Source of the DNA: Mucilaginibacter saanensis
Lineage (GTDB): Bacteria; Bacteroidota; Bacteroidia; Sphingobacteriales; Sphingobacteriaceae
Direction: 5' to 3'
Length of the DNA stretch: 64,000 nucleotides
Assembly (NCBI RefSeq): GCF_014200575.1
Contig: NZ_JACHBZ010000010.1
Coordinates: 62,001-126,000 of the forward strand
Position 1 is the first letter of the stretch. Each line of letters begins with the position of its first letter. Under the pieces are notes generated by a model. The model worked only from the letters and a program-made list of their open reading frames with translations. It made no database searches and was not told where the DNA came from. The position numbers and the translations under genes are program-made. Below are positions 8,680 through 17,606 of this stretch, one piece after another.

Positions 8680-9993
8680 TTATCGTTTGTCTTTAATATC
8701 CCGGCCCAGGTATTGGGTTACACAGCGAAAACCAATGTATGATTTTGCTGTATCCTGGTATTCGTAAGTACGGGTAGCATTTTGAAGAAAGTATCCAATA
8801 TCTTTCCATGATCCGCCGCGTACAACTTTACGTTTCATTACTTCGGGATCTGTAGCTTTAGCTTCGTAATTAAATGTAGGTGCAAGGTCATGTACAAATG
8901 ATGATGCTGATTCATCAAATGTTGATGATGTCCACTCGGCTACGTTACCGGCCATGTTATACAAGCCGTAATCATTAGGGAAATAAGAGCGCACATTTAC
9001 GGTGTAAGCACCACCATCATCGGTATAGTTACCACGGCCAGGTTTAAAATTGGCCAGTAAACAACCCTTTGCATTTTTTATATAAGGACCACCCCATGGA
9101 TAATCAGTACCTATCCTGCCGCCGCGGGCAGCATATTCAAACTGAGCCTCGGTAGGCAATTCATAAGGTAAGCGGTGCGGCAAACGGTGCGAATCTTTGT
9201 AAGCATCGTTATAACGGGTACGCCATACCGTGAACGCCCTTGCCTGCCTCCACGTTACGCCAACCACCGGGTAGTTGCGGAAAGCAGGATGCGAAAAATA
9301 TCCCTCAACCATAGGTTCGTTGGCAGCATAAGAAAAATCGCTAAGCCAAACCAGTGTATCCGGATAAACCGCTACTGTATCATGTAATATAAAATCTGAA
9401 CGTCTTTTGCTTTTATCGTTTTTATAGTTGGCTGCATCACGCAGTACCATAATAGAGTAATTGTATTTTAATATACGTATATCTATCTCGTTGCGGTCAA
9501 ACACACGATCATCGCCCTGGTAATACATGCCCTGAAGTTTAGAAGCATTACCCGCCTGGCCTTTTTTATTACCCCATACAGGGTTTTTGTTTACATAGTT
9601 CCAGTTAATGAATTTTTTACCGCCAGTATTGGCATTGTTTGCGCCTTTTGGCTGATAATAGTATTTATTATCATTTACGTAGTTGGTAATAGCAATGGAA
9701 TCACGCACCCAGTAAACAAACTGCTTGTACTGGCTGTTGGTGATCTCGGTTTGATCCATAAAAAATGGAGGAAGGGTAACTTGTTTGGTTTGGGCTATTT
9801 GCGCAAAAGTTACGTCCTGATCGGTTTGCCCCATCAGGAAAGTTCCACCCGGAATATAAACCATACCATAAGGCACTTCGGACCTGAACGACCTTTGCGG
9901 AACCCCGGTTAGCTCGCCTCTATCTCCCCCTCTACCACAACCACTCCATATTCCGCCAGCCAAAACAACTATTAAAAAGTATATCTGCTTCAT
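8680..9993 (-). CDS. gldK: Gliding motility lipoprotein GldK (PorK), SUMF1-like
   Basis: GldK is an outer-membrane lipoprotein that pairs with GldN in the periplasmic ring of the type IX secretion system. The 437-residue protein has a lipoprotein signal ending WSGC (lipid Cys19). It then has a formylglycine-generating-enzyme-like fold (VYIPGGTFLMG at ~46, ELPTEAQFEYAARGG, YNMAGNVAEWTSSTF, VVRGGSWKD, YIGFRCVTQ). In GldK this fold is structural rather than catalytic. It is the first gene of gldKLMN. The 250 bases upstream are AT-rich, and I could not point to a clear -7 box there. Confidence 0.96.
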   Translation of the reverse strand: MKQIYFLIVVLAGGIWSGCGRGGDRGELTGVPQRSFRSEVPYGMVYIPGGTFLMGQTDQDVTFAQIAQTKQVTLPPFFMDQTEITNSQYKQFVYWVRDSIAITNYVNDNKYYYQPKGANNANTGGKKFINWNYVNKNPVWGNKKGQAGNASKLQGMYYQGDDRVFDRNEIDIRILKYNYSIMVLRDAANYKNDKSKRRSDFILHDTVAVYPDTLVWLSDFSYAANEPMVEGYFSHPAFRNYPVVGVTWRQARAFTVWRTRYNDAYKDSHRLPHRLPYELPTEAQFEYAARGGRIGTDYPWGGPYIKNAKGCLLANFKPGRGNYTDDGGAYTVNVRSYFPNDYGLYNMAGNVAEWTSSTFDESASSFVHDLAPTFNYEAKATDPEVMKRKVVRGGSWKDIGYFLQNATRTYEYQDTAKSYIGFRCVTQYLGRDIKDKR

Positions 9994-10245
9994 TTTAAAA
10001 TCAAAATTCAGTTATATGAACTATAACATTGTTGACGCCCGAATATATTAAAAATTGCGCTACCAAAGCCAAAAAACATTTATTAAGACCACAATATAGT
10101 CCACAAAATGCCCTAAGTATAAGTTAAACAAACTTTTCGTGCATATTAAACGACCGCCAAACTAATTACAATGATGTGAATTAGTTGTCATTATTACGCT
10201 AATATTTCAAAAAAAGTTGCAATAGAGTTAAATAAATTTCAAATG

Positions 10246-11004
10246 CTATTTATTAACGAGCTTAACATATTGGTCGATAGCCATTGTCATGGATGGTGCG
10301 GCCGGAGTTGGCGCAGGGATATCCAAAATAAGCCCGGCTTCAAGCACAGCTTTATGCGTTGTTGCGCCAAATGCTGCTATACGCGTGTTATTTTGTTTAA
10401 AATCCGGAAAGTTTTTATATAATGACTGAATGCTTGACGGACTGAAAAAAGCAATCACGTCATAAAACACCTCGGCAAGATCAGACAGATCACTGCAAAC
10501 CGTGCGGAACAGTACAGCAGGGGTAAAATTGTAACCGTTCTCTAACAGGAAACGCTGTGTTTCTTCGGCAGCTACATCAGAACAAGGGTAAAGGAATTTT
10601 TCGGCGGAATGTTTTTTCAACACCTCTGCCAGATCAGCAGCGGTTTGTTTGCCAAAAAATATTTTACGTTTGCGGTATTGAATATATTTTTGAAGGTAAA
10701 GTGCTATGGTTTCTGAAAGGCAGAAATATTTCATTTCTACTGGCACCTCAAAGCGCATTTCTTCGCAAATGCGGAAAAAATGATCAGCAGAGTTACGGCT
10801 GGTAAAAATAACCGCGGTAAAATCACCAAGGTTTATCTTTTCCTTTCTGAAATCTTTTGCCGGAACGCCTTCAACATGAATAAATGATCTGAAATCAATT
10901 TTCAAGTTTAGCTTTTTAGCCAGTTCTGCATACGGATTCTTATCGTTTTCGGGCTTTGATAAAGTAACTAATATACTTTTAACCTTTTTCTTTCTGTCTT
11001 CCAA
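10246..11004 (-). CDS. hemD: Uroporphyrinogen-III synthase
   Basis: HemD closes hydroxymethylbilane with inversion of ring D, giving uroporphyrinogen III for heme synthesis. The 252-residue protein shows the usual weakly conserved two-domain pattern. The N-half has FTAVIFTSRNSADHFF, and the C-half has VIAFFSPSSIQSLYKNFP and RIAAFGATTHKAVLEAGL, the phosphate/tetrapyrrole-binding loops of the family. No ATG is available: the frame runs from a TAG ~18 bases upstream, and TTG (MEDRKKKV) is the best start. It follows the DUF4271 gene closely, forming a pair found near gldK in related genomes. The short basic N-terminus is unremarkable. Confidence 0.9.
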   Translation of the reverse strand: MEDRKKKVKSILVTLSKPENDKNPYAELAKKLNLKIDFRSFIHVEGVPAKDFRKEKINLGDFTAVIFTSRNSADHFFRICEEMRFEVPVEMKYFCLSETIALYLQKYIQYRKRKIFFGKQTAADLAEVLKKHSAEKFLYPCSDVAAEETQRFLLENGYNFTPAVLFRTVCSDLSDLAEVFYDVIAFFSPSSIQSLYKNFPDFKQNNTRIAAFGATTHKAVLEAGLILDIPAPTPAAPSMTMAIDQYVKLVNK

Positions 11005-11022
11005 ATCAATTCTTTTAACTAC

Positions 11023-12006
11023 CTAAACTCTAATATTCAATGCCTTTATTAAAATTAAAATGGGGCAAATTTCGAGGGCACAAAGATACGTAAATAAATA
11101 AAACTTATGAAATCGAAAAGTAGAAATAATATTTACACTACTCCTGAGGTACTGCCATATGAATATAATAACCGTAATAATCAGTGTTACCGTAAGCAAT
11201 ATTGGCACATACCGATTGCCTAAAAGGCTAAAACAAATCACTACGGGCAAAAATATAAACGCTAAATTAAAATAAGTAAGGTGTAATATATTCAGATACT
11301 CGCTTACCAAGCGGTTGATATCAAACACAAAACCTAAAAACTTAAGCACTAAAAATTTTAAGGCAAACAGGGTAACAATGATAATGGTAAGGGATATATA
11401 GAGCCTGCTTCCACCAACAATATAGTATACTCCGTTGTAGGCGGCCAGTTGATATAGAAACAAACCGCAGGTTAAACAAAACAACAAAAACAAACCTAAA
11501 AATGCCCATGAACTTACAAAACCCTCTTCTTTACCCGCCTGCGATAGCACCCGTTTACTGTAAAATGACTGAAACACATAGCTTACATCTTTATTCAAAG
11601 CCATATTAAGCAGCGCGGTATACAGCAGCAGGCCTATAATAATGCCAATAATCCAGGGATCACGCAGGGGGCGGTTATGCCCGTCCTTAACCAAACCTTT
11701 TGACCTGGAATGTATATCCAGAAACCCATAACCTTTATACAATGTGTGTGCCAGTAAACTATCGACAAACTCTTTATTTACCGCTTCATCGGGAGCGCGC
11801 AAATAACGCATGGATATGGAATCGGCAACAAAAAGTTTCCGTGCCTGCATGGCTGCAGCCACTGAATCAAGCAGCGACGCCCCGCCGGTGCGTATACTTC
11901 TGATAGTGGGCTTAAGCTCGGGGCTGCGCACAGTAGAGTCCTGCTGTGCAAATACTGCAGAACAACTCCATAAAACAAGCAGAAAACACCAGGTAAGCAA
12001 ACGCAT
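11023..12006 (-). CDS. DUF4271 integral membrane protein
   Basis: A 327-residue membrane protein of a Bacteroidota-specific family of unknown function. It has a signal peptide (LLVLWSCSAVFAQ), an ~85-residue extracytoplasmic stretch, then about six membrane helices from DPWIIGIIIGLLLYTALL onward, with the motif KDVSYVFQSFYSKRV between helices 1 and 2. It ends just before hemD, so the two are probably co-transcribed. I recognise the family by this pattern and by its hemD neighbour. No enzymatic motif is visible. A -7-like box (TAAATTTG) lies 34 bases before the start. Confidence 0.85.
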   Translation of the reverse strand: MRLLTWCFLLVLWSCSAVFAQQDSTVRSPELKPTIRSIRTGGASLLDSVAAAMQARKLFVADSISMRYLRAPDEAVNKEFVDSLLAHTLYKGYGFLDIHSRSKGLVKDGHNRPLRDPWIIGIIIGLLLYTALLNMALNKDVSYVFQSFYSKRVLSQAGKEEGFVSSWAFLGLFLLFCLTCGLFLYQLAAYNGVYYIVGGSRLYISLTIIIVTLFALKFLVLKFLGFVFDINRLVSEYLNILHLTYFNLAFIFLPVVICFSLLGNRYVPILLTVTLIITVIIFIWQYLRSSVNIISTFRFHKFYLFTYLCALEICPILILIKALNIRV

Positions 12007-12039
12007 TTTAAAGCAAATAAAACCCCGTTAATTTTGCTG

Positions 12040-12047
12040 CAAATTTA
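12040..12047 (-). promoter_or_regulatory. Bacteroidota -7 box upstream of DUF4271-hemD
   Basis: On the minus strand this reads TAAATTTG, matching TAnnTTTG exactly. It lies 34 bases before the DUF4271 start. No good -33 TTG was found at the expected spacing, so this is only a candidate. Confidence 0.4.
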
Positions 12048-12109
12048 TTGTAATAATTGGTTGTTTTATAAATGTGGCACAATTTAGCCTGCCATGGGTA
12101 AACAAGCGT

Positions 12110-12826
12110 TTATTTTACAGGCTCACCGGTGGCTGCCCAAAAAATCAGGTAACCAGCCGCACCTTTTTTTACTTTAATGTGTACCAACACCCTGTTTGGA
12201 TCAGGGTAAATATTAAGAGCATCAATATTATGATGATTTTCTTCGGCCATTTTATTTTTGTTATCCCATTTGGCCAAATCATGTACCACGTAACTCAGGC
12301 ACGAATCCCTTGCAACAATATCGTTGTAATAATCGGGCAGTAAAAAATCCTTTATCTGCACCCCATCTTTATAAGTTAGTTCAAACTGCAGTTGCGATCC
12401 GCCTTCGGCACTGGTGAGGCATAGATACATATTTACATATTTTTTTTGCGGTACATAAAACCCAAAGCTGCCAACACCCGAAAGGTACATGGCCTGAAAT
12501 TTATTACCATCGCTGTTTTTATAATGCAACGCAATTGGCGGGTGCTCCGGCTCGGCCGGTATAAATGAATTATCGGGCAGCGCATGAGGTTTTTTATCGC
12601 CGTTAAACAAAGCGGCAGCCGTAGTCAGGTAACCATCGCCCTGCCCATCGCCATCAATTCCTTTTACCCATGTTACTAACTTGCCATGAGTAAGCGTAGT
12701 TACGGGGCGGGCATTTAACAACGTGTCAATATTGATCTGAATAGCATGACCCGTTTTTTGGGCATATGCAAAATTTGCAGCCAATATTCCAAAAATCAGT
12801 AACAGATATTTTTTTTCAGGTTTCAT
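12110..12826 (-). CDS. Secreted protein of unknown function
   Basis: A 238-residue protein with a clear signal peptide (LLLIFGILAANFAYAQ) and no other membrane segment. I do not recognise a family. The mature part is mixed beta (IQINIDTLLN, FQAMYLSGVGSFGFYVPQKK, LQFELTYKDGVQIKDFLLPD) with a C-terminal half that includes DALNIYPDPNRVLVHIKVKKG. No catalytic motif stands out. It stands alone on the minus strand, between DUF4271 and the phzF-like gene, with ~100-base gaps on both sides. Codon use and composition look like the neighbours, which argues for a real gene. Confidence 0.7.
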   Translation of the reverse strand: MKPEKKYLLLIFGILAANFAYAQKTGHAIQINIDTLLNARPVTTLTHGKLVTWVKGIDGDGQGDGYLTTAAALFNGDKKPHALPDNSFIPAEPEHPPIALHYKNSDGNKFQAMYLSGVGSFGFYVPQKKYVNMYLCLTSAEGGSQLQFELTYKDGVQIKDFLLPDYYNDIVARDSCLSYVVHDLAKWDNKNKMAEENHHNIDALNIYPDPNRVLVHIKVKKGAAGYLIFWAATGEPVK

Positions 12827-12939
12827 TTTTTAAACAAGGGGCTGTTCAAACAGAAAAATAAATATAGCCTAAAAATGACGGTTATTCAAATTATACTTAT
12901 CACGTATTTAACGATCTCTGCGGTCATCTATGTTAATTT

Positions 12940-13824
12940 TTATAAATAAAGTTTCCCCTCCATTACAATTACAGAGGAACCACTTACCCAGATACCATCA
13001 TCCGCTACTTTTACGTGAATCACCGACGGTTGATTTATGTATTCTCCCTGCAAAATTTTAAAATCAATGTCTTTTTTAATATAACCAAGTTTTTCCAGGT
13101 ATCCTGCTAAAGGACCGGCCGCCGTACCAGTAGCCGGATCTTCATCAATTCCAATACTCGGATTAAAAAACCTGGCTTCGGCCAGGTGATCAGCCTCAGG
13201 ATGATTTGTGGTGAATAAATAACACCCTTCAAAACCAAATTTTTCAGCAGCTTCTTTCAGCAAAGATTTATGAGAGATGGCCTTTTGCAGCAGTAATTTA
13301 TTCTTTACCGGAACCATCAGGTGTGCAACTTCGGTTTTTACTATATTAATATCCCAGCCATTCAGGTCAAGGTCCGTAACACTTAACCCAATAGCACGGG
13401 CTATAACTTCTGCTGGTACCGTTTTAACAATCTCCGCAGGATTCTGCTTCATTCCAACATAAGGTAAACCCTGTCGCTCTGTAATATCTAATAGAATTCT
13501 ATCGTCTTTTATCATGACCTGAGGCTGAGCTCCGTGATCTTTAAAAATATCCCATTTTTTAAGCAACGCTAAGCATACAGCACCCAGCAGGTTATGTCCT
13601 GCGCCAATAACTTCATGCTTTGCCTGGGTAAATGAGCGTACTTTAAAAACTTTTTCTGAAGTTGAGTAATTCACAAAGGATGTTTCTGAATATCCAAACT
13701 CCCGTGAAATATCGTAATACTGGTTGATATCAAGTTCCTCATCAGTATATACTACTGAAAGTTGGTTACCCTTATACCTACTGTCAGTGAATACATCTAC
13801 CACGTAGTAATCTAGTGTTTTCAT
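12940..13824 (-). CDS. PhzF-family isomerase/epimerase
   Basis: PhzF-like proteins have two diaminopimelate-epimerase-like halves and catalyse proton transfers on small metabolites. Few members are truly phenazine enzymes, so the substrate is unknown. From the ATG (MKTLDYYVVDVF) the protein is 294 residues. The catalytic Glu47 lies in REFGYSETSFV, and the second-half signature appears as DEDPATGTAAGPLAGYL. A TTG seven codons upstream is less likely. It is divergent from an HxlR regulator, with a perfect palindrome between the two starts, so it is the likely regulatory target. No phenazine or other biosynthetic genes lie nearby. Confidence 0.92.
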   Translation of the reverse strand: MKTLDYYVVDVFTDSRYKGNQLSVVYTDEELDINQYYDISREFGYSETSFVNYSTSEKVFKVRSFTQAKHEVIGAGHNLLGAVCLALLKKWDIFKDHGAQPQVMIKDDRILLDITERQGLPYVGMKQNPAEIVKTVPAEVIARAIGLSVTDLDLNGWDINIVKTEVAHLMVPVKNKLLLQKAISHKSLLKEAAEKFGFEGCYLFTTNHPEADHLAEARFFNPSIGIDEDPATGTAAGPLAGYLEKLGYIKKDIDFKILQGEYINQPSVIHVKVADDGIWVSGSSVIVMEGKLYL

Positions 13825-13842
13825 GTGTTTATTATTTATATT

Positions 13843-13850
13843 CAAAATTA
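13843..13850 (-). promoter_or_regulatory. Candidate -7 box for the phzF-like gene
   Basis: Reads TAATTTTG on the minus strand, an exact TAnnTTTG match, 18 bases before the chosen ATG. The palindrome then lies about 27-62 bases upstream of the box, a position that suits either an activator site or shared control with the divergent gene. Confidence 0.45.
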
Positions 13851-13876
13851 GATACTAATAGTTTACTTTTATTATC

Positions 13877-13912
13877 AGTTAACAAAAGGTAACCGGTTAC
13901 CTTTTGTTAACT
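13877..13912. promoter_or_regulatory. 36-bp perfect palindrome, probable HxlR operator
   Basis: The half-site AGTTAACAAAAGGTAACC is followed at once by its exact reverse complement, 18 bp per arm with no spacer. It lies between the divergent phzF-like and hxlR genes, ending nine bases before the hxlR ATG. A TACTTTTA hexamer just before it could be the hxlR -7 box, which would put the palindrome at the very start of the hxlR transcript. Dimeric winged-helix regulators bind such sites. Binding itself is inference. Confidence 0.75.
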
Positions 13913-13921
13913 ATCATCATT

Positions 13922-14275
13922 ATGGAAAATATAAACAAACAAGAAGCAACCTGCGAGCAGGAATTGATTGCCATCCGCGATAGTCTGGAGATATTAGGAG
14001 GAAAATGGAAACTTAGAATCATGCGTCATTTAAATAATCACATTGCTGAAATCAATACTTTTAAAAAGATCCAGCGTGAGGTAGAAGGAATATCGGCAAA
14101 AATGCTTTCAAAGGAACTACAAGACTTAGAAGCTAACCTGCTGCTAACAAGAACGGTAATGAATACCAGGCCCGTTACTGTAAGTTATGCCATAACCGAA
14201 TATGGAATGAGTGTGTTTCCGGTAACAGAAACATTAGTTCAGTGGGGACTAAATCATAGGCAAAAGATAAAGTAA
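13922..14275 (+). CDS. HxlR-family winged-helix transcriptional regulator
   Basis: A 117-residue DNA-binding protein with the HxlR signature: ILGGKWKLRIMRHL at ~24-37, the recognition-helix region GISAKMLSKELQDLEAN, and the wing/C-terminal YAITEYGMSVFPVTETLVQWG. I chose the ATG (MENINKQEATC) over a TTG six codons upstream, which lies inside the palindrome. One N-terminal cysteine (Cys11) sits where redox- or quinone-sensing relatives (YodB/HypR type) carry theirs, so thiol sensing is possible but unproven. It is divergent from the phzF-like gene, and autorepression through the palindrome is likely. Confidence 0.93.
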   Translation: MENINKQEATCEQELIAIRDSLEILGGKWKLRIMRHLNNHIAEINTFKKIQREVEGISAKMLSKELQDLEANLLLTRTVMNTRPVTVSYAITEYGMSVFPVTETLVQWGLNHRQKIK

Positions 14276-14392
14276 GAAACGGCAGGTACAGACAAGCACA
14301 CACTGTTAAACCCAGTAACATAAGCTGCCGCGCAAAAATAAATTTCGGTAATCGATCAAGAGTTAAAAGGGCTTCCTTACCTTTATCGCCCA

Positions 14393-15514
14393 ATGGCAGG
14401 CATTTACATACATATTCCCTTTTGCAAACAGGCATGTCATTACTGTGATTTTCATTTTAGTACTTCGTTAAAATATAAGGACGAGCTTTTGTATGCCCTC
14501 ATAAAGGAAATACAGCTGCAAAAAAGTTACCTGAATAATGAAACTATTGAAACCATTTACTTTGGCGGCGGTACACCATCGTTACTGGAGGCCGATGAAA
14601 TAAACCAGCTCATTAACACCATTACTGAACTTCATACCGTATCATCAAAGGCCGAAATTACACTGGAGGCTAACCCTGATGATCTTAATCATGCCAAACT
14701 AAAAGCCTTGCGCCAAACGGATGTGAACCGCTTTAGCATCGGTATACAATCATTTTTTGATGATGATTTGCTGTGGATGAACCGCGTACACCGCAGCAGG
14801 GATGCCGAAGCCTCAGTAAAACGAGCACAGGATGCCGGTTTTGAAAACATCACTGCCGACCTGATTTATGGCTACCCCTTATTGAGCGATACCAAATGGA
14901 AACAAAACCTCGATAAAATATTTGAACTGGCTATCCCCCATATATCTGCCTACTCCATGACGGTTGAACCACAAACTGCACTGGCGGCATTTATCAATAA
15001 AAAAGTACAGCCCGCAATGAACGAGCAGCAAAGTGCCGCCCAGTTTATGGTACTTATGGATGCCATGGCCGAGCATGGTTTCGAGCATTATGAAATATCA
15101 AACTTCTGTTTGCCGGGGCACTATTCCAGGCATAATTCCAATTATTGGCAAGGAGTAAAATACCTGGGCATTGGCCCATCGGCACACTCCTACAATAGCG
15201 AGGCCCGGCAATGGAATGTAGCTAATAATGCCAAATACATCCAAACCATTGAAAACGGCAAACTACCTGCCGAAACGGAAACCCTAACCGAAGAGAACCG
15301 CCTCAATGAATATATCATGACCTCTATCCGCACCATGTGGGGGCTTGATCTGGATAAGCTTAACCTGATCGCCAAAGCATCGGCCGATCAGTTACTCATT
15401 GCTGCCCGCCGCTATTTTGACAATGGCTGGTTAACGCAAAAAAACAATACACTGTACCTTACCCCCACTGGCAAACTCTACGCCGATAACATAGCGGCTG
15501 AATTATTTTTTTAG
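14393..15514 (+). CDS. hemW: Heme chaperone HemW (radical SAM, formerly HemN-like)
   Basis: HemW is a radical-SAM protein that binds and delivers heme; the older label is oxygen-independent coproporphyrinogen oxidase. The 373-residue protein begins MAGIYIHIPFCKQACHYC with CxxxCxxC at Cys11/15/18 for the 4Fe-4S cluster. It then has YFGGGTPSLL, TLEANPDD, RFSIGIQSF, DLIYGYP and the C-terminal HemN-like domain (HYEISNF, HNSNYWQG, YLGIGPSAHSY). The fourth Cys that marks true HemN (CxxxCxxCxC) is replaced: C-D-F follows Cys18. That supports HemW. It stands alone in its orientation. Confidence 0.94.
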   Translation: MAGIYIHIPFCKQACHYCDFHFSTSLKYKDELLYALIKEIQLQKSYLNNETIETIYFGGGTPSLLEADEINQLINTITELHTVSSKAEITLEANPDDLNHAKLKALRQTDVNRFSIGIQSFFDDDLLWMNRVHRSRDAEASVKRAQDAGFENITADLIYGYPLLSDTKWKQNLDKIFELAIPHISAYSMTVEPQTALAAFINKKVQPAMNEQQSAAQFMVLMDAMAEHGFEHYEISNFCLPGHYSRHNSNYWQGVKYLGIGPSAHSYNSEARQWNVANNAKYIQTIENGKLPAETETLTEENRLNEYIMTSIRTMWGLDLDKLNLIAKASADQLLIAARRYFDNGWLTQKNNTLYLTPTGKLYADNIAAELFF

Positions 15515-15734
15515 CATTACAATACTTAACAATAAAACTGTAAATCAGCAAGTTGTAAGAAATACCTGTCGCAACAAAAACCGTAATCAATTACGGGCCG
15601 TATCTTCATACAAATAACAAACATTATAAATTTAATAAAACCATTAAGAGCTCGTAATGGCTTTGTTACCTTTAAAAAACAAACAACCAGCACTCCTCAG
15701 TGTATTTAAAAACAATTGTAAACTAATCACCATA

Positions 15735-16283
15735 ATGAAAAAATTAATCATAGCGGCCTTTGCATTAGCAGCTTTTGCAGTAGCGCCAAAAGCTAACGCT
15801 CAAACAAAAATGGTAGGTGGCGCGGCCATGTATCCAACTAAAAATATTATTGAAAATGCCGTAAACTCAAAAGACCATACCACACTGGTAGCAGCTGTTC
15901 AGGCCGCAGGTTTGGTTGAAACTTTATCATCGGCCGGTCCGTTTACCGTATTTGCACCAACCAACGAAGCTTTTAATAAATTACCTGCCGGTACTGTTGA
16001 TGACCTGGTTAAACCAGCAAACAAAGCAACACTTACTAAAATTTTAACTTACCACGTAGTTGCCGGCAAATTAAGCTCGGCTGATCTTTGGGCTAAAGTG
16101 AAAGAAGGTAAAGGTAAAGCGGAACTAAACACTGTAAGTGGCGGAACATTAACCGTTATGGCACAAGGTAAAAAACTATACCTCGTTGATGAAAAAGGCG
16201 GAAAATCATGGATAACCATTGCCGATGTAAACCAAAGCAACGGAGTAATACATGTAGTAAATGCTGTATTAATGCCTAACTAA
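15735..16283 (+). CDS. Secreted fasciclin (FAS1) domain protein
   Basis: A 182-residue secreted protein with a signal peptide (MKKLIIAAFALAAFAVAPKA...AQ). It has a single FAS1 domain with both conserved boxes: GPFTVFAPTNEAFNKLP (H1) and the ILTYHVVAGKL / GVIHVVNAVLMP (H2) region. FAS1 proteins act in adhesion or matrix contacts, and the ligand here is unknown. The frame extends 26 codons upstream, but the ATG directly before the signal peptide is the sensible start. It is a single-gene unit with a strong terminator ~70 bases downstream. Confidence 0.93.
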   Translation: MKKLIIAAFALAAFAVAPKANAQTKMVGGAAMYPTKNIIENAVNSKDHTTLVAAVQAAGLVETLSSAGPFTVFAPTNEAFNKLPAGTVDDLVKPANKATLTKILTYHVVAGKLSSADLWAKVKEGKGKAELNTVSGGTLTVMAQGKKLYLVDEKGGKSWITIADVNQSNGVIHVVNAVLMPN

Positions 16284-16354
16284 GCTTTAAGTGACCGGAG
16301 TAGTGAAATTGATGAGATTATTGTTTACAGCTTAAAACTCCATAACTTATAAAA

Positions 16355-16390
16355 GAAAAACCCGGTTACGCCGGGTTTTCTTTTTGTTGG
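16355..16390 (+). terminator. Rho-independent terminator after the FAS1 gene
   Basis: GC-rich stem AAACCCGG / CCGGGTTT with a short loop, followed by TTTTCTTTTTG. The rest of the 337-base gap up to the cupin gene (to 16620) is AT-rich, with no ORF, RNA gene or clear promoter that I can see. Confidence 0.88.
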
Positions 16391-16620
16391 CAAAATTTCA
16401 ACATTAGTAAAAAATCACTGATCTGATGTTTCCCCGCAAGTGAACACCAGGCATTCCGCACGTCGATAAAAGGTGTGGCAATTGCCGTCATTTCAGTAAC
16501 ATCATTGCATTTTTTAACATAAAATCTATACCTTTTGAGGTTTTATTTCGTTATTTTGTCTGCTTTCCGGTATTACAGCTAATTAGTTTAAATTAAAACA
16601 GCCCGGAATGCAACTACAAT

Positions 16621-17502
16621 ATGAGTTTTATCCTTAGTCCGATTGATACTGTTGAAAATATTTCTCCCGAAGATTTCAAGAAGAACTATTTAGATCCACG
16701 CCGTCCGCTGGTTATAAAAGGGCTTACCAAAAGCTGGCCTGCCCGCGAAAAATGGACACCGGAATATTTAAAACAGGTAGTGGGCAAAAAGGTGGTGCCT
16801 TTATATGATAACTCGAAGGCCGATCCTTCTAAACCTATCAACTCGTCGGCAACCGAAATGCCTTTTGATGATTATATTGATATGATCCGCAGCCAGCCTA
16901 CCGAGCTCAGGATCTTCTTTTTTAATATTTTTAAACAAGCTCCCCAGCTTTTGGATGATATTGTATTACCAAAAGATCTGATGGGTGGCTTTTTAGAAAG
17001 TATGCCAGCCATGTTTTTCGGCGGCTCCAATTCGGTTACTTTTTTACATTACGATATTGACCTGCCGCATATTTTCCATACCCACTTTGGTGGTCGCAAG
17101 CATGTGATCCTGTTTGAGAACAAATGGAAACGCCGCCTGTACTGCATACCAAATGCTACCTATGCTTTGGAGGATTATGATGTGGCAAACCCTGATACCA
17201 AAAAATTCCCAGCCCTTGATGGTGTAGAAGGCATTGAGGTGTTCTTAGAACATGGCGACACCCTTTTTATGCCTACCGGTTACTGGCACTGGATGAAATA
17301 TATTGACGGTTCATACTCCCTGAGCTTGCGTGCCTGGGATGCATCCATTGGCCGCAAAGCAGCCAGCTTATACAACCTGGCCATTAAAGGTGGAGTTGAT
17401 AGCGTATTGAAAATGGCATTTAAAGAAAAGTACGCCAAATTCCGTGAAGAACTGGCTATAAAATGGGCCAACCGTGAGCTTGCTGCCGGTAAACCGTTAT
17501 AA
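16621..17502 (+). CDS. JmjC/cupin_8-like Fe(II)/2-oxoglutarate-type protein
   Basis: A 293-residue cytosolic protein of the cupin-like (cupin_8/JmjC) family, whose members are 2-oxoglutarate-dependent hydroxylases. The N-terminus has the family pattern RRPLVIKGLTKSWPAREKWTPEYL. The metal site reads HYDID (HxD, ~His142/Asp144), with a later His in GYWHWMKY. FGGRKHVILFENKWKRRLY fits the conserved strand with the co-substrate-binding Lys. The substrate is unknown and the neighbours give no clue. A terminator follows. Confidence 0.85.
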   Translation: MSFILSPIDTVENISPEDFKKNYLDPRRPLVIKGLTKSWPAREKWTPEYLKQVVGKKVVPLYDNSKADPSKPINSSATEMPFDDYIDMIRSQPTELRIFFFNIFKQAPQLLDDIVLPKDLMGGFLESMPAMFFGGSNSVTFLHYDIDLPHIFHTHFGGRKHVILFENKWKRRLYCIPNATYALEDYDVANPDTKKFPALDGVEGIEVFLEHGDTLFMPTGYWHWMKYIDGSYSLSLRAWDASIGRKAASLYNLAIKGGVDSVLKMAFKEKYAKFREELAIKWANRELAAGKPL

Positions 17503-17530
17503 ACATTTTACATACTAAATTTAAATATTG

Positions 17531-17567
17531 AATAGCGATGACAACACCCATCGCTATTTTTGTTTTT
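17531..17567 (+). terminator. Rho-independent terminator after the cupin-like gene
   Basis: Ten-base stem AATAGCGATG / CATCGCTATT with an eight-base loop, followed by TTTGTTTTTG on the plus strand. It sits 28 bases past the stop codon. Confidence 0.85.
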
Positions 17568-17606
17568 GCCCCGGCCCGCTTTTGGCTAAAGGTGCCTGTT
17601 CTGCAC

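Noticed and set aside
9994-10245. The ~250-base gap upstream of gldK as a possible small RNA or riboswitch
   Set aside because: It is AT-rich with no stable hairpin, no aptamer-like conserved blocks and no terminator.
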